This document shows, in pieces, positions 13,113-24,197 of a DNA stretch of 64,000 bases (position 1 is the first letter of the stretch; the number at the start of each line of letters is the position of its first letter). Under the pieces are notes generated by a model. The model saw only the letters and a list, made by a program, of their open reading frames with translations, was not told the DNA's origin and did not search any database. The DNA is taken from the NCBI RefSeq assembly GCF_000527135.1, contig NZ_AZUP01000001.1, positions 806,001-870,000 of the forward strand. Reading direction: 5' to 3'. Source of the DNA: Methyloversatilis discipulorum. GTDB lineage: Bacteria; Pseudomonadota; Gammaproteobacteria; Burkholderiales; Rhodocyclaceae. A program made the position numbers and the translations under genes.

Positions 13113-15716
13113 TTAGATGCCGCTAGTAACGGAGGCCCTGGCTGCGCGCGCCGCGATCCAGGCTTCCAGTTCGGCCGCCGGCAGTGGTTTGCTGAACAGG
13201 AAGCCCTGCACGCATTCACAGCCCAGGTTGCCGAGGAAGGCGTATTGCGCGTCGGTTTCCACGCCTTCGGCGATCACCGTCAGGCCGAGGTTGTGCGCCA
13301 GGCTGATGGTCGCGGCACAGATGGCCGCATCGTCCGGATCGTTCTCGATGTCCTTGACGAAGGAACGGTCGATCTTCAGCCGCTGCAGCGGCATCAGCTT
13401 CAAATGGCTCAGTGATGAATAGCCGGTGCCGAAGTCGTCGATCGCCAGTTCGAGGCCCAGTTCGCGCAACTGCGCCAGCATGCGCAGCGTATTGTCGGCG
13501 TCCTCCATGGCGACACTCTCGGTGATTTCCAGTTCGAGGTCGCCCGGCTTCAGGTCGTACTTCAGCACCACGTCCTTCACCTGCCGCAGCAGGTTCTTCG
13601 AGCGCAGCTGGCGTGCCGACAGATTGACGGCAATCCGCATCTGCAGACCCATCGCGCGCCAGACGCTGAGCTGCCGACAGGCTTCCTGCAGTATCCACTC
13701 GCCGAGACGGATGATGAGGTCGCTCTCCTCGGCGATCGGGATGAACTTGTTCGGCGGCACCAGACCGCGCTCGGGGTGCTCCCAGCGCACCAGCACTTCG
13801 ACCCCCATCAGCCGACCGCTGCCGGTTTCGATCTGCGGCTGGTAGTGCAGCACGAACTGCCGCTTGGCGATCGCCTGGTGCAGGCTGCTCTGCAGGCTCA
13901 GCCGCTCGCTGGCGTTGGCCGACATGCTGTCGTTGAAGAACTGGTAGTTGTTCCGGCCCGCGGCCTTGGCGTGATACATCGCGCTATCGACGTTGCGCAG
14001 CAGGTCATCGACCGTTTCACCGTCGTTCGGAAACACGCCGATGCCGACGCTGGGCGTCGAGTGCAGCTGGTAGGCCTCGACGGCGTAGGGCGCCGACAGC
14101 GCGCCAACGATCTTCTCGGCCACCGCAGCCGCGGTCAGCGTGGTCACCATGTCGGTCACCAGGACGACGAACTCGTCGCCACCGAGGCGCGCGACGACGT
14201 CGCTCTGCCGCACGCAGCGCAGCAGACGCTTGCCCACTTCGACCAGCAGCGCGTCGCCGACATGGTGGCCGAGCGTGTCGTTGATGTCCTTGAAGTGGTC
14301 CATGTCAATCATCAGCACCGCCAGCAGGGTGCCGTGACGACGCGCGTGCGCCATCGCCTGTTCCATGCGCAACTGCAGCGACAGACGGTTGGGCAGGCCG
14401 GTAAGCATGTCGTGGTGGGCGAGGTGGTGGATCTTCCTTTCCGCCTCCCTGCGCTCGCTGATGTCGGCAAAGGAATGCACGTAGTGGGCGATGCGCCCAC
14501 CCGGTTCGCGCACCGGATAGATGCTGAGCGACTTGGGGTAGCTTTCGCCGCTGGCGCGCCGGTCGTCGAGTTCGCCTCGCCAGTAGCCGTCGCGTTCGAG
14601 CTGATCGGCGAATTCGTTACGCGATTCCTCGCTGTACGGACAGCTCACCACCGCCGACGCGGGGCGACCGCAGGCGGCGCTGCTCGCTATGCCGGTCAGC
14701 GCGCTGAATGCAGGATTCACGGTGACGACGCGTCCGCGTGCATCGGTGACCATGATGGCTTCGTTCAGACTGTCGATCACGCTGGCTGCGAGTGACAGTT
14801 CGGCGTCGCGCATCTGCAGCCGACGCAACTGCAGTTGTCGCAGATAGAGCAGGGCGGCAATGGCCAGCGACACGGCCGTGCCGGCTCCCCAGATGCCGAG
14901 CACGCGCGCGCTGCCATATCCGCTCTGCCAGCCGCCTGCGGGAACGGCGGCCAGTTGCCAGCGTGCGTTGTCGGGTAGCACGACGTCGACCAGCACCGGT
15001 GTCTGGTCGAACAGCGCCGCGTCGCCATGGAAGACCTCACCTGCCGCTCCCAGCCCGTCGCGACCGCGCAGCGCATAACGCAGGTCGCCGCGCTCAGGTA
15101 CGAGACCGCTGGCTTCGAGCAGTGAATCGAAGCGCAGCACGACGGCAACCAGGCCCCAGTAACGCTCGGGCTGTCCGTTTCGCGCCGGAAGATAGACCGG
15201 AAAGCGGTTGATCAGCCCGATGCCACCCTGTACCAGTTCGAGCGGGCCGGCGAGTACGAAGCGACGCGAGTTCATCATCTGCACCACCGCGTCTCGCTGG
15301 GATGGCGTATCGAGGTAGCTCAGACCGATCGCGCGTTCGTTGCCGGCGAGTGGATAGACCTCACGCACCACGTTGTCCGGCGCCACCGAAATGTTCCGCA
15401 GATGGCGGCCATAAGCCAGCATGCGTTCGGCGACGCGATCGAAGGAAGCGCGGTCGAAGTCGGGATTGGCGGCAATGAAACTGACCAGGCCGAGCGACAG
15501 GTGGGCGGCGCTGTTGACCTCGCTCTCCAGCCGCGCCCGCACCTGTCCGGCCTGCGCCGTCACGGCGCTGCGCTCGCGCTGATGCAGTTCCGCCGCCTCG
15601 TTGCCTGCGATGTAGGCGGTGAGTGCCAGACCCGCCAGCAGCGCTACCAGCGCAACGATCAGCGGTCGCGCGCGGTCGGTCATCGTGAATGCGGGTTCGT
15701 CGCGGGTCAGGCTCAA
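13113..15716 (-). CDS. CHASE-PAS-GGDEF-EAL cyclic-di-GMP signalling protein
   Basis: 867 aa from a TTG at 15716, or 856 aa from an ATG at 15683; an SD-like GAGGACGG precedes only the TTG. Order: transmembrane segment (about 16-38), periplasmic CHASE-like sensor (about 60-260), second transmembrane segment (about 275-297), PAS (about 305-425), GGDEF (about 430-595) and EAL (about 605-860). The GGDEF motif is intact (RLGGDEF). The EAL signature reads EVLVRW, and the DDFGTGYSSL, ITESVAMED and IAEGVET motifs are intact, so both cyclase and phosphodiesterase activities are possible. The PAS region contains several Cys. Ligand unknown. Confidence 0.92.
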   Translation of the reverse strand: MSLTRDEPAFTMTDRARPLIVALVALLAGLALTAYIAGNEAAELHQRERSAVTAQAGQVRARLESEVNSAAHLSLGLVSFIAANPDFDRASFDRVAERMLAYGRHLRNISVAPDNVVREVYPLAGNERAIGLSYLDTPSQRDAVVQMMNSRRFVLAGPLELVQGGIGLINRFPVYLPARNGQPERYWGLVAVVLRFDSLLEASGLVPERGDLRYALRGRDGLGAAGEVFHGDAALFDQTPVLVDVVLPDNARWQLAAVPAGGWQSGYGSARVLGIWGAGTAVSLAIAALLYLRQLQLRRLQMRDAELSLAASVIDSLNEAIMVTDARGRVVTVNPAFSALTGIASSAACGRPASAVVSCPYSEESRNEFADQLERDGYWRGELDDRRASGESYPKSLSIYPVREPGGRIAHYVHSFADISERREAERKIHHLAHHDMLTGLPNRLSLQLRMEQAMAHARRHGTLLAVLMIDMDHFKDINDTLGHHVGDALLVEVGKRLLRCVRQSDVVARLGGDEFVVLVTDMVTTLTAAAVAEKIVGALSAPYAVEAYQLHSTPSVGIGVFPNDGETVDDLLRNVDSAMYHAKAAGRNNYQFFNDSMSANASERLSLQSSLHQAIAKRQFVLHYQPQIETGSGRLMGVEVLVRWEHPERGLVPPNKFIPIAEESDLIIRLGEWILQEACRQLSVWRAMGLQMRIAVNLSARQLRSKNLLRQVKDVVLKYDLKPGDLELEITESVAMEDADNTLRMLAQLRELGLELAIDDFGTGYSSLSHLKLMPLQRLKIDRSFVKDIENDPDDAAICAATISLAHNLGLTVIAEGVETDAQYAFLGNLGCECVQGFLFSKPLPAAELEAWIAARAARASVTSGI

Positions 15717-15823
15717 GGCAGGGTTCCGTCCTCGTCGGGGATGCCCGGGTGCGTCGGCATCAACAGTATGTCCGGAAAGCTGCGCGGCGCAGCGAGCACT
15801 GCGTCGCGCCCGTCATACCGTGC

Positions 15824-18406
15824 TCAGGAAACGGCCAGTTCGTCCAGCAGTTCCTGCTCCAGCCGGATCAAGGTCGTGCTGTTGTCCAGTTCCTCGCCCG
15901 AGATCAGGAACACGTCCTCGGCGCGCTCACCGAGCGTCGTGATCTTCGCGGTGTGCAGGCGGATCGCGTGCGCCGCCAGCACGCGCGCCACCGAGTAGAG
16001 CAGGCCGGGACGGTCAGCCGCGGTGACGTGCATGATGTGGTGCTGCTTGCGCTCGTCCGGCTTGATGACGATTTCCGGCGTGATCGGGAAATGCTTCACC
16101 TCGCGCGACAGCCGTCCGGCGATCGGCTGTTCGGCTGGAAGCTGCGCTTGCAGGCGCTCGACCAGTCCGGTCTCGATCAGCGCGATCATGTCGCGCGAAT
16201 TGAGGTGGCCGTTCGGGTCCAGCAGCACGAAGCTGTCGAGCGCGTGGCCGTCGGTCGTCGTGTGAATCTTGGCGTCGGCGATGCTGTATCCCAGCCGGCC
16301 GAAGAAGCCGCACAGCCGCACGAAGAGGTCGAGCTGGTCGGGCGCGTACACCATTACCTGGAGGCCGTCGCCAACCTGGTTCGGCCGCGCCTTGACCACC
16401 GGCACCGTCGCATCGACCTGGAAATACAGCATGCGCGTGTGCCAGGCGATCTCGTCCGGGTCGTGGCGCATGAAATAGACGGTGTCCAGGCGGGACCAGA
16501 AAGCCTGTTCGACACCCTCGCGCAGCCCGAAGTAGCGCAGCAGGCTGCGTGCCTCCTCCTGCCGGTCACCGCTGCCGGGCGCATGGGCGCCGTCACCCTG
16601 CAGCACGCGCAGGGTCGAGAAGTAGAGATCTTCCAGCAGCTTGCCGCGCCAGGCATTCCACACCTTTGGACTGGTGCCGCGGATGTCGGCGTGGGTGAGG
16701 ATGTAGAGCGCGGTCAGGCGACGTTCGCTCTTCACCACACGTGCGAAGTCGCGGATCACGTCCGGGTCGGACAGGTCCTGCTTCTGCGCCACAGAGGACA
16801 TCGACAGGTGGTGCTCGACCAGGAAGACGACCAGATCGGTGTCGACGGGGCTCAGATCGTGCTGGCGGCAGAACAGACGTGCGTCGCGCATGCCCAGTTG
16901 CGAGTGGTCGCCGCCGCGGCCCTTGGCGATGTCGTGGAACAGCGCCGACAGGTAGAGCAGCCAGCGCCGCTCGAAGCCGGTGATCAGGCGCGACAGCAGC
17001 GGGTATTCGTGCGCGTGTTCCGACATGGTGAAGCGGCGTACGTTGCGCATCACCTGCAGGATGTGCTGGTCGACCGTGTAGACGTGAAACAGGTCGTGCT
17101 GCATCTGGCCGACGATGCGGCCGAAGGCGGGCAGGTAGCGGCCGAGGATGCCGTACTGGTTCATCCGGCGGATTTCATGCACCAGACCGCGCGTCTGCTG
17201 GAACAGCGACAGGAAGAGGGCGCGGTTCTTCGGGTCGCGGCGGAACTTCGCGTCGATCATCCGGCGCGCGCGCCACAGGCCGCGCAGCGTACGCGCAGTC
17301 ATGCCCTTCAGTTCACTGTGCCGCTGCAGCAGCGTGAAGCATTCGAGCAGCGCACTCGGCTCGCGCTCGAAAACCTGCTCATCGACCACGTCCAGCAGTT
17401 CGCGGCTGGACTGGAAACGCGCATTGATCGGCAACACGGCCGACTCGTCGGCCGGGAACAGCGCGGCAGAAATGTTCTGCAGCAGAATGGTGTTGAGCTG
17501 GGTGATGGTCTTGGCGCTGCGGTAGTAGCGCTGCATGAACACTTCTGAAGCGCGCCGCGTCGGCGTCGCGGCCAGACCGAAGGCGGCGGCCATTGCCTCC
17601 TGGTGATCGAAGATCAGGCGATCTTCACGGCGACGCGCGATCAGGTGCAGCCGTACCCGGGTGTCGCGCATGAAGCGTTCGACACGCGCCAGCTGGCGCG
17701 CTTCCTCGGTGGTGATCAGGCCGCGGGCGGCCAGTTCGGCCCAGCTTGCGCCCAGCTTGCTCGCACGCGCGATCCACTGGATCACCTGCAGGTCACGCAG
17801 ACCGCCCGGGCTTTCCTTGCAGTTCGGTTCGAGGCTGTAGGGCGTTTCCTGGTAGCGCTGATGGCGTTCGTCCTGCTCCAGCCGCTTGGCCTTGAAGAAG
17901 GCGCCCGGGTCGCGCTGCGCTTCCAGCGTGTCGCTCAGTTCGCGGAACAGCTTGCGCGAGCCGGCGAGCAGGCGTGCTTCGAGCAGTGTGGTTTCGACCG
18001 TGATGTCGCGCGAGGCTTCGTCGACGCACTGTGCGACCGAGCGCACGCTGTGCCCGATGTCCAGGCCGATGTCCCACAGCAGTCCGACCAGATGTTCGAG
18101 CTTGGCCTCGATGTCAGCCGACACCTCGCTTGGCGTCAGGAAGAGCACATCGACGTCTGACGCCGGATACAGCTCGCCGCGGCCGTAACCGCCGACCGCG
18201 ATCAGCGCCGCGGTGCGCGGCAGGCCGACCGCTGCCCACAGGCGGCGCAGCGCGTTGTCGACGGCGCGGGCGCGCGCCGCGAGCATGCGGCTGCTGTTGC
18301 CGTCCTGTTCGAAACGGGTGCGGAATTCGAGCTGGCTGGCCGCCAGTTCGCTGCGCAGTGCGCCGGCGAGCTGGCGCAGCGCGTCGGAATCGGCCGGACC
18401 GTTCAC
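15824..18406 (-). CDS. glnD: [protein-PII] uridylyltransferase / uridylyl-removing enzyme GlnD
   Basis: 860 aa bifunctional nitrogen sensor. The nucleotidyltransferase site [16 protein letters not shown] is at 72-87. An HD domain for UMP removal follows ([12 protein letters not shown], about 495), then two C-terminal ACT domains (about 680-760 and 790-860) that sense glutamine. GTG start. The start lies 3 nt after the map stop, so map-glnD is an operon, a common betaproteobacterial arrangement. Confidence 0.96.
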   Translation of the reverse strand: MNGPADSDALRQLAGALRSELAASQLEFRTRFEQDGNSSRMLAARARAVDNALRRLWAAVGLPRTAALIAVGGYGRGELYPASDVDVLFLTPSEVSADIEAKLEHLVGLLWDIGLDIGHSVRSVAQCVDEASRDITVETTLLEARLLAGSRKLFRELSDTLEAQRDPGAFFKAKRLEQDERHQRYQETPYSLEPNCKESPGGLRDLQVIQWIARASKLGASWAELAARGLITTEEARQLARVERFMRDTRVRLHLIARRREDRLIFDHQEAMAAAFGLAATPTRRASEVFMQRYYRSAKTITQLNTILLQNISAALFPADESAVLPINARFQSSRELLDVVDEQVFEREPSALLECFTLLQRHSELKGMTARTLRGLWRARRMIDAKFRRDPKNRALFLSLFQQTRGLVHEIRRMNQYGILGRYLPAFGRIVGQMQHDLFHVYTVDQHILQVMRNVRRFTMSEHAHEYPLLSRLITGFERRWLLYLSALFHDIAKGRGGDHSQLGMRDARLFCRQHDLSPVDTDLVVFLVEHHLSMSSVAQKQDLSDPDVIRDFARVVKSERRLTALYILTHADIRGTSPKVWNAWRGKLLEDLYFSTLRVLQGDGAHAPGSGDRQEEARSLLRYFGLREGVEQAFWSRLDTVYFMRHDPDEIAWHTRMLYFQVDATVPVVKARPNQVGDGLQVMVYAPDQLDLFVRLCGFFGRLGYSIADAKIHTTTDGHALDSFVLLDPNGHLNSRDMIALIETGLVERLQAQLPAEQPIAGRLSREVKHFPITPEIVIKPDERKQHHIMHVTAADRPGLLYSVARVLAAHAIRLHTAKITTLGERAEDVFLISGEELDNSTTLIRLEQELLDELAVS

Positions 18407-18409
18407 CGC

Positions 18410-19228
18410 TCAGGCGGCCCGGGCAGTGTCGCCGCTCAGCGCCGGCGGCGGGCTGCCGGCCGACACGGTCAGCACCTCGTAGCCGTCGGCGGTGACCAGC
18501 ACCGTATGTTCCCATTGCGCGGACAGACTGCGGTCGCGGGTGACGATGGTCCAGCCGTCCGGCAGTTCCGACACGGCGGCGCGACCGGCGTTGATCATCG
18601 GCTCGATGGTGAAGATCATGCCTTCCTTCAATTCCATGCCGGTGCCCGGCTTGCCGTAGTGCAGCACCTGCGGCTCCTCGTGGAATTTCCGGCCGATGCC
18701 GTGACCGCAGAATTCGCGCACGACGGAAAAGCCGTTGTTCTCGGCGTGGCGCTGGATGGCGTGGCCGATGTCGCCCAGGCGGGCGCCCGGCTTCACCTTC
18801 GAAATGCCCAGCCACAGACATTCGTAGGTGATCAGGCAGAGGCGTGCAGCCTGCTTGGTCGTCTCGCCGCCGACGATGAACATGCGGCTGGTGTCGCCGT
18901 GGAAGCCGTCCTTGATGACGGTGATGTCCAGATTGACGATGTCGCCCTTCTTCAGTGCCCGGTCGGCCGGCACGCCGTGGCATACGACGTGGTTCACCGA
19001 GGTGCAGATCGACTTCGGGTAGGGGCTGTAGCCGGGCGGTGCGTAATTGAGCGGCGCCGGGATGGTCTGCTGCACGTTCACCATGTATTCGTGGCACAGG
19101 CGGTCGAGTTCGGCCGTGGTGACGCCCGGCTGCACGTGAGGCTCGATGTAGTCGAGCACTTCCGACGCCAGTCTGCACGCAACGCGCATGCTCTCGATTT
19201 CTTCCGCTGTCTTGATGGTGACGCTCAT
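18410..19228 (-). CDS. map: methionine aminopeptidase, type I
   Basis: 272 aa. The five metal ligands are in place: D101, D112, H176, E209 and E240, with YPKSICTSVN and GHGIGRKFHE around the active site. It removes the initiator Met after deformylation. The C-terminal 20 residues are Pro/Ala-rich and extend beyond the catalytic core. First gene of the map-glnD transcript and divergent from rpsB, an arrangement widespread in proteobacteria. Confidence 0.96.
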   Translation of the reverse strand: MSVTIKTAEEIESMRVACRLASEVLDYIEPHVQPGVTTAELDRLCHEYMVNVQQTIPAPLNYAPPGYSPYPKSICTSVNHVVCHGVPADRALKKGDIVNLDITVIKDGFHGDTSRMFIVGGETTKQAARLCLITYECLWLGISKVKPGARLGDIGHAIQRHAENNGFSVVREFCGHGIGRKFHEEPQVLHYGKPGTGMELKEGMIFTIEPMINAGRAAVSELPDGWTIVTRDRSLSAQWEHTVLVTADGYEVLTVSAGSPPPALSGDTARAA

Positions 19229-19262
19229 GAAAAGGCTCTATAAGGGTGTTCCGAGGGACAGC

Positions 19263-19291
19263 AGGTTAGCGGAAGCGGTTCCGGGCGGCAA
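19263..19291 (-). promoter_or_regulatory. sigma-70-type promoter for map-glnD
   Basis: On the minus strand, TTGCCG (19286-19291) and TAACCT (19263-19268) are separated by 17 bp and lie upstream of the map ATG with a leader of about 25-30 nt. Confidence 0.5.
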
Positions 19292-19311
19292 ACTGCTGTC
19301 ATCCGGCCGAC

Positions 19312-19341
19312 TTGAGTTTGTTGCATTGCGGCTGCTAGAAT
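19312..19341 (+). promoter_or_regulatory. sigma-70-type promoter for rpsB operon
   Basis: TTGAGT (19312-19317), an 18-bp spacer, then TAGAAT (19336-19341). The predicted start near 19348 leaves a 5' leader of about 160 nt before rpsB. Confidence 0.65.
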
Positions 19342-19402
19342 CGCAGGCTGTCTGATTTCAGTACCCGATGGCGGGTGCGTCAGGCAAATCCACACGCCCG
19401 GT

Positions 19403-19461
19403 GTCGCCGCATATGTATACGGCGACTGAACCGATAGGGTGCGCAGCCGGAACACCGGCTG
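19403..19461 (+). ncRNA. structured rpsB 5' leader (possible S2 autoregulatory element)
   Basis: Two hairpins lie in the long leader: GTCGCCG/CGGCGAC (19403-19409 with 19420-19426) and CAGCCGG-AACA-CCGGCTG (19444-19461). Leaders of rpsB in gammaproteobacteria mediate feedback by S2; whether this one does so is inference from position and structure only. Confidence 0.4.
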
Positions 19462-19507
19462 TGAACACGGCCGGGCGGAGGTCAAACCCTGTTCGGAGTA
19501 ATCTCGA

Positions 19508-20266
19508 ATGTCCGTATCCATGCGCGAAATGCTGGAAGCGGGTGTCCATTTCGGACACCAGACCCGCTTCTGGAACCCCAAGATGGCCCCCTTCATTTTC
19601 GGCCATCGCAACAAGATTCACATCATCAACCTGGAAAAGACCGTCGCCAAGTACAACGACGCGATGGCCTTCATCCGCCGCATGTCCGCCAACAAGGGCA
19701 CCATCCTGATGGTCGGTACCAAGCGCCAGGCCCGCGAAATCGTGGCCGAAGAGGCGCAGCGCGCTGGCGTGCCCTATGTCGATGAGCGCTGGCTCGGCGG
19801 CATGCTGACCAACTTCAAGACGCTGAAGCTGTCGGTCAAGCGCCTGAAGGACCTGGAAGCCATGGTCGAAGACGGCTCGATGGAACGCATGCCGAAGAAG
19901 GAAGCTCTGGTGCTGCAGCGCGAGCTGGTCAAGCTGCAGAAGAGCATCGGCGGCATCAAGGACATGGGCGGCCTGCCGGATGCGCTGTTCGTGATCGATG
20001 TCGGCTACCACAAGATCGCCATCACCGAAGCCAACAAGCTGGGCATCCCGGTCGTGGCCGTGGTCGATACCAACCACTCGCCGCTGGGCGTTGATTACGT
20101 CATTCCGGGCAATGACGATTCGAGCCGCGCCATCCGTCTGTACGCCTCCGGCGTGGCCGATGCGATCCTGGAAGGCCGCAACAGCGCCGCCCAGGACCTG
20201 GTTGCGCAGCTGAAGTCCGACGACGAATTCGTCGAGGTCGAAGGCGAAGGCGAAGCCCAGGCCTGA
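19508..20266 (+). CDS. rpsB: 30S ribosomal protein S2
   Basis: 252 aa with the full S2 fold. Recognisable segments include [42 protein letters not shown] and the C-terminal [15 protein letters not shown] strand. It ends in a Glu-rich tail ([10 protein letters not shown]). First gene of the translation/envelope superoperon, followed by tsf as in most bacteria. Confidence 0.98.
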   Translation: MSVSMREMLEAGVHFGHQTRFWNPKMAPFIFGHRNKIHIINLEKTVAKYNDAMAFIRRMSANKGTILMVGTKRQAREIVAEEAQRAGVPYVDERWLGGMLTNFKTLKLSVKRLKDLEAMVEDGSMERMPKKEALVLQRELVKLQKSIGGIKDMGGLPDALFVIDVGYHKIAITEANKLGIPVVAVVDTNHSPLGVDYVIPGNDDSSRAIRLYASGVADAILEGRNSAAQDLVAQLKSDDEFVEVEGEGEAQA

Positions 20267-20274
20267 TCGATTGC

Positions 20275-20296
20275 CGCGGGCGCCCAGGCGCCCGCG
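20275..20296 (+). terminator. hairpin between rpsB and tsf
   Basis: CGCGGGCGCC-CA-GGCGCCCGCG followed by ATTGTTTTA. The stem is strong and the T-run broken, so it may act as a partial terminator setting the rpsB:tsf ratio, or as an mRNA 3'-end stabiliser. Confidence 0.55.
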
Positions 20297-20334
20297 ATTG
20301 TTTTACCGATTCGAACTTATAGGCAGGAATGAGC

Positions 20335-21237
20335 ATGGCGGAAATCACCGCAGGTATGGTCAAGGAGCTGCGCGAAAAGACCGACGCTCCGATGATGGAA
20401 TGCAAGAAGGCGCTGACCGAAGCGGGCGGCGACCTGGCCAAGGCCGAAGAAATCCTCCGCGTGAAGCTGGGCAACAAGGCGAGCAAGGCCGCCGCCCGCG
20501 TGACCGCCGAGGGTGTGGTGGGTCTGTTCCTGTCGGCCGACGGCAAGACTGCCGCCATGGTCGAAGTGAACTGCGAAACCGACTTCGTGGCCAAGAACGA
20601 CGACTTCCTGGCGCTGGTCAATGGCGCTGCCAAGCTGGTCGCCGATAGCAACCCGGCTGACGTGGCCGCGCTGTCGGTACTGCCGTTCGGCGAAGGCACC
20701 ATCGAATCGACCCGCGCCGCACTGGTCGGCAAGATCGGCGAGAACATGTCGATCCGCCGCTTCGTGCGCGTGCAGGCCGAAGGCAAGGTTGCCAGCTACG
20801 TCCACGGCGGTTCGAAGATCGGCGTGCTGGTCGATGTCGTCGGCGGTGACGACGCGATGGCCAAGGATCTGGCGATGCACATCGCCGCGTCGAAGCCGAA
20901 GTCGCTGGATTCGACCGGCGTGTCGGCCGACCTGATCGAAGCCGAACGTCGCGTTGCGATCGAGAAGGCGCGCGAAGCCGGCAAGCCGGAAGAGATGATC
21001 GCCAAGATCGCCGAAGGCTCGGTGCAGAAGTACCTGAAGGAAGTCACCCTGCTGGGTCAGGTCTTCGTCAAGGCCGAGGACGGCAAGCAGACCATCGAGC
21101 AGCTGCTGAAGGCGAAGTCTGCAAAGATCGCCTCCTTCACGCTGTACGTGGTCGGCGAAGGCATCGAGAAGAAGACCACCGACTTCGCAGCCGAAGTCGC
21201 CGCCCAGGCTGCCGCAGCAGCGGCCGCCAAGGCCTGA
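20335..21237 (+). CDS. tsf: translation elongation factor Ts
   Basis: 300 aa. The UBA-like N-terminus ([19 protein letters not shown]) and the core with [10 protein letters not shown] are diagnostic. It is the guanine nucleotide exchange factor for EF-Tu. I prefer the ATG at 20335 over the in-frame ATG at 20329 because the AGGA at 20325-20328 then has a 6-nt spacing. Ala-rich C-terminus. Confidence 0.97.
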   Translation: MAEITAGMVKELREKTDAPMMECKKALTEAGGDLAKAEEILRVKLGNKASKAAARVTAEGVVGLFLSADGKTAAMVEVNCETDFVAKNDDFLALVNGAAKLVADSNPADVAALSVLPFGEGTIESTRAALVGKIGENMSIRRFVRVQAEGKVASYVHGGSKIGVLVDVVGGDDAMAKDLAMHIAASKPKSLDSTGVSADLIEAERRVAIEKAREAGKPEEMIAKIAEGSVQKYLKEVTLLGQVFVKAEDGKQTIEQLLKAKSAKIASFTLYVVGEGIEKKTTDFAAEVAAQAAAAAAAKA

Positions 21238-21251
21238 GCCCGGGAGCCTGC

Positions 21252-21965
21252 ATGACTGTTGCCTATCGCCGCATCCTTCTGAAGCTGTCGGGCGAAGCCC
21301 TCATGGGCGACGACGACTACGGCATCAGCCGCGACATGCTTGCACGCATCGTCGCTGAAGTTGCCGAAATCCGCGCCTTGGGCGTGGAAGTGGGCGTCGT
21401 GATCGGCGGAGGCAACATCTTCCGCGGCGTGGCGGGCGGCGCGGCCGGTATGGACCGCGCCACCGCCGACTACATGGGCATGCTGGCGACCGTGATGAAC
21501 GCGCTGGCGCTGGGCGACGCGATGCGTCAGGCCGGCGTCGCCGCGCGCGTGCAGTCGGCGCTCAGCATCGAGCCCGTGGTCGAGTTCTATATCCGCGGCA
21601 AGGCGATCCGCTACCTCGAAGAGGGCAAGGTCGTCATTTTCGCCGCAGGTACCGGCAATCCCTTCTTCACCACAGACACCGCGGCTGCGCTGCGCGGTCG
21701 CGAGATCGAAGCCGAAATCGTGCTGAAGGCGACCAAGGTCGATGGCGTGTACAGCGCGGATCCGATGAAGGATACGAGCGCCACGCGCTACGACCGCATC
21801 AGCTTCGACGAGGCCATCAGCCGCGACCTGAAGGTGATGGACGCCACCGCGCTCGCGCTGTGCCGCGACCAGCAACTGCCGATCAAGGTGTTCAGCATCT
21901 TCAAGGCGGGCGCGCTCAAGCGTGTCGTGATGGGCGAAGACGAAGGGACGCTGGTCCATATATAG
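21252..21965 (+). CDS. pyrH: uridylate kinase
   Basis: 237 aa amino-acid-kinase-fold UMP kinase. KLSGEALMG at the N-terminus, [25 protein letters not shown] and KATKVDGVY are all diagnostic. It phosphorylates UMP to UDP for nucleotide and cell-wall precursor supply. It lies between tsf and frr, as usual. Confidence 0.98.
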   Translation: MTVAYRRILLKLSGEALMGDDDYGISRDMLARIVAEVAEIRALGVEVGVVIGGGNIFRGVAGGAAGMDRATADYMGMLATVMNALALGDAMRQAGVAARVQSALSIEPVVEFYIRGKAIRYLEEGKVVIFAAGTGNPFFTTDTAAALRGREIEAEIVLKATKVDGVYSADPMKDTSATRYDRISFDEAISRDLKVMDATALALCRDQQLPIKVFSIFKAGALKRVVMGEDEGTLVHI

Positions 21966-21972
21966 TGGTGCA

Positions 21973-21994
21973 GGGGCCTTGGGCCCCTTTGTTT
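21973..21994 (+). terminator. hairpin terminator between pyrH and frr
   Basis: GGGGCC-TTG-GGCCCC followed by TTTGTTTC directly after the pyrH stop. Probably a partial terminator or processing site, because the superoperon continues. Confidence 0.6.
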
Positions 21995-22041
21995 CAGCGG
22001 TCGCTCTGACGCGACCGTCCCTTCCAACAAGAGGCGACGTC

Positions 22042-22599
22042 ATGATCCCCGAGTTGAAGAAAACCACCGAACAGAAGATGCAGAAGACGCTGGAGTCGCT
22101 GAAGACCGACTTCGGCAAGGTGCGCACCGGTCGTGCGCACACCGGCATCCTCGATCACATCCAGGTCGATTACTACGGCTCGCTGGTGCCGCTGTCGCAG
22201 GTCGCCAACGTGACCTTGATCGACGCGCGCGCGATCGGCGTTCAGCCGTGGGAAAAGAAGATGCTGTCGGTCGTCGAGAAGGCGATCCGCGATTCCGACC
22301 TCGGTCTGAACCCCTCGGCCATGGGTGATATCGTGCGCGTGCCGATGCCGCCGCTGACCGAAGAGCGCCGCAAGGAGCTGATCAAGGTCGTCCGTGGTGA
22401 AGCGGAGAACGCGCGGGTGGCCGTGCGCAATCTGCGTCGCGACGCCAACAACGCGCTGAAGGAAGCCGTCAAGGAAAAGGAAATTTCCGAGGACGACGAG
22501 CGCCGCGCGCAGGACGACGTGCAGAAGCTGACCGACCGCTACATCGCCGAGGTCGACAAGCAACTGGCGCAAAAAGAGCAAGACCTGATGGCCGTCTGA
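22042..22599 (+). CDS. frr: ribosome recycling factor
   Basis: 185 aa, exactly the usual length. It has the helical bundle with [18 protein letters not shown] and the hinge/domain II segment [11 protein letters not shown]. Together with EF-G it splits post-termination ribosomes. The ATG at 22042 follows AAGAGGCG; the in-frame sequence upstream is leader. Confidence 0.98.
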   Translation: MIPELKKTTEQKMQKTLESLKTDFGKVRTGRAHTGILDHIQVDYYGSLVPLSQVANVTLIDARAIGVQPWEKKMLSVVEKAIRDSDLGLNPSAMGDIVRVPMPPLTEERRKELIKVVRGEAENARVAVRNLRRDANNALKEAVKEKEISEDDERRAQDDVQKLTDRYIAEVDKQLAQKEQDLMAV

Positions 22600-22615
22600 A
22601 GCCAGGCACCGGATC

Positions 22616-23368
22616 TTGTCTTCCAGCACCGGCACGTCAGCGGTCCCGCGACACATCGCCATCATCATGGATGGCAATGGCCGCTGGGCGCGCCGCCGTT
22701 TCATGCCGCGCGTCGCCGGCCACCGCAAGGGTGTCGAGGCGGTGCGCGCGGTGGTCAAGCGCTGCGCCGAGCGCGGTGTCGGCTATCTGACGCTGTTCGC
22801 CTTCAGTTCCGAGAACTGGCGGCGGCCGGCCGAGGAAGTCAATTTCCTGATGCAGCTGTTCGTGCGGGCGCTGGAGGACGAAGTCGTCCGTCTGCACGAG
22901 AACGGCATCCGCCTGCGCGTGGTCGGTGATCTGGGCCGTTTCGAGCCGCGTCTGGTCGAACTGATTCGCAATGCCGAGGCGCTGACCGAGGGCAATACAG
23001 GCCTCAACCTGACCATAGCCGCCAACTACGGCGGCCGGTGGGACATCCTTCAGGCGGTCGAGCGCATGTTGAAGGCGCACCCCGAGCGTCGTGACGGCTT
23101 CACCGAACAGGAACTGGCGCCACATCTGTCGATGGCCTATGCGCCCGAGCCCGATCTGTTCATCCGCACCGGTGGCGAACAGCGCATCAGCAATTTCCTG
23201 CTCTGGCAACTGGCCTACACCGAACTCTATTTCACCGACAGCCTGTGGCCGGAATTCAACGGCGCCGCGATCGACGAAGCCATCAAGTCCTACCAGCAGC
23301 GGGAACGTCGCTTTGGCCGAACCAGCGAACAGGTCCAGTCAGCGGCCGCCGCCGGCCAGCATGCTTAA
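22616..23368 (+). CDS. uppS: undecaprenyl diphosphate synthase
   Basis: 250 aa cis-prenyltransferase. Catalytic Asp19 lies in [22 protein letters not shown] and the C-terminal [18 protein letters not shown] are signatures. It makes the lipid carrier for peptidoglycan and O-antigen. The start appears to be a TTG 17 nt after frr; no ATG or GTG lies between it and the conserved core. Its end overlaps cdsA by 8 bases. Confidence 0.95.
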   Translation: MSSSTGTSAVPRHIAIIMDGNGRWARRRFMPRVAGHRKGVEAVRAVVKRCAERGVGYLTLFAFSSENWRRPAEEVNFLMQLFVRALEDEVVRLHENGIRLRVVGDLGRFEPRLVELIRNAEALTEGNTGLNLTIAANYGGRWDILQAVERMLKAHPERRDGFTEQELAPHLSMAYAPEPDLFIRTGGEQRISNFLLWQLAYTELYFTDSLWPEFNGAAIDEAIKSYQQRERRFGRTSEQVQSAAAAGQHA

Positions 23369-24197
23369 GCAGCGCGTACTGACGGCCATCGTCCTGCTGC
23401 TCGGACTGTCGGCCGCACTGTGGGGCATGGATCTGGCCGCTTGGGGCTGGCTGGTCGCCGCAATACTGGGTTTCGCCGGCTGGGAGTGGGCGCGCCTGAT
23501 CGGTTTCGCGCCGCTCGGCGCGCGTGTCGCGGGCGTGCTCACATTCGCCGTGGTCGGTTTCTGCGCGCAACGCGCTTTCGACGCGCTGGGCGTTGTTGCC
23601 GACGCGGCGCCCGCGCTGTCCGCACTGCATGCGCTGGCCATTCTGTTCTGGCTGCTGATCGTACCGTTCTGGATGTCGCGTGGCGCACGCCCGGCGCAGG
23701 TCTGGCTTGTTCTGACCGGCCTGCTCGTGCTGCTGCCGCCAGCACTGGCGTTGATACAGCTGCGCGCCATCGGCGTGCTGCCCTTGTTGCTGCTGATGGC
23801 GGTCGTCTGGATCGCCGACATCGCCGCCTACTTCACCGGCAAGGCCTTCGGTCGGCACAAGCTGGCACCGTCGATCAGCCCGGGCAAGACCTGGGAAGGC
23901 GCAGCCGGCGCCGTGGTCGCCGTCCAGCTGTACGGCCTCGCCATCAAGCCGGCGCTGTTCGACGCGGTGCAGATGCCCTCGGCACCGTTCTGGGCGGCGA
24001 TGCTGCTGTTGCTGACGGCGGTGAGCATCGTCGGTGACCTGTTCGAATCGATGATGAAGCGGCAGGCCGGCATGAAGGACAGCAGCCAGCTGCTGCCCGG
24101 CCACGGCGGCGTGCTCGACCGCGTCGACAGCCTGACTGCAACGCTTCCCCTGATAGGCTTCTATCTGCTTAACCTGATACCCGGAGCGTCGAACTGA
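23361..24197 (+). CDS. cdsA: phosphatidate cytidylyltransferase
   Basis: 278 aa polytopic membrane enzyme with about 7-8 hydrophobic helices. The C-terminal signature is [20 protein letters not shown], with [13 protein letters not shown] after it. It makes CDP-diacylglycerol for all phospholipids. The ATG at 23361 lies inside the uppS tail, and its stop shares a base with the dxr ATG. Confidence 0.96.
   Translation: MLKQRVLTAIVLLLGLSAALWGMDLAAWGWLVAAILGFAGWEWARLIGFAPLGARVAGVLTFAVVGFCAQRAFDALGVVADAAPALSALHALAILFWLLIVPFWMSRGARPAQVWLVLTGLLVLLPPALALIQLRAIGVLPLLLLMAVVWIADIAAYFTGKAFGRHKLAPSISPGKTWEGAAGAVVAVQLYGLAIKPALFDAVQMPSAPFWAAMLLLLTAVSIVGDLFESMMKRQAGMKDSSQLLPGHGGVLDRVDSLTATLPLIGFYLLNLIPGASN

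Noticed and set aside
13113..15716. Degenerate (inactive) GGDEF/EAL protein
   Set aside because: GGDEF is intact and the EAL domain keeps its other catalytic motifs; EVL for EAL alone does not indicate loss of function.
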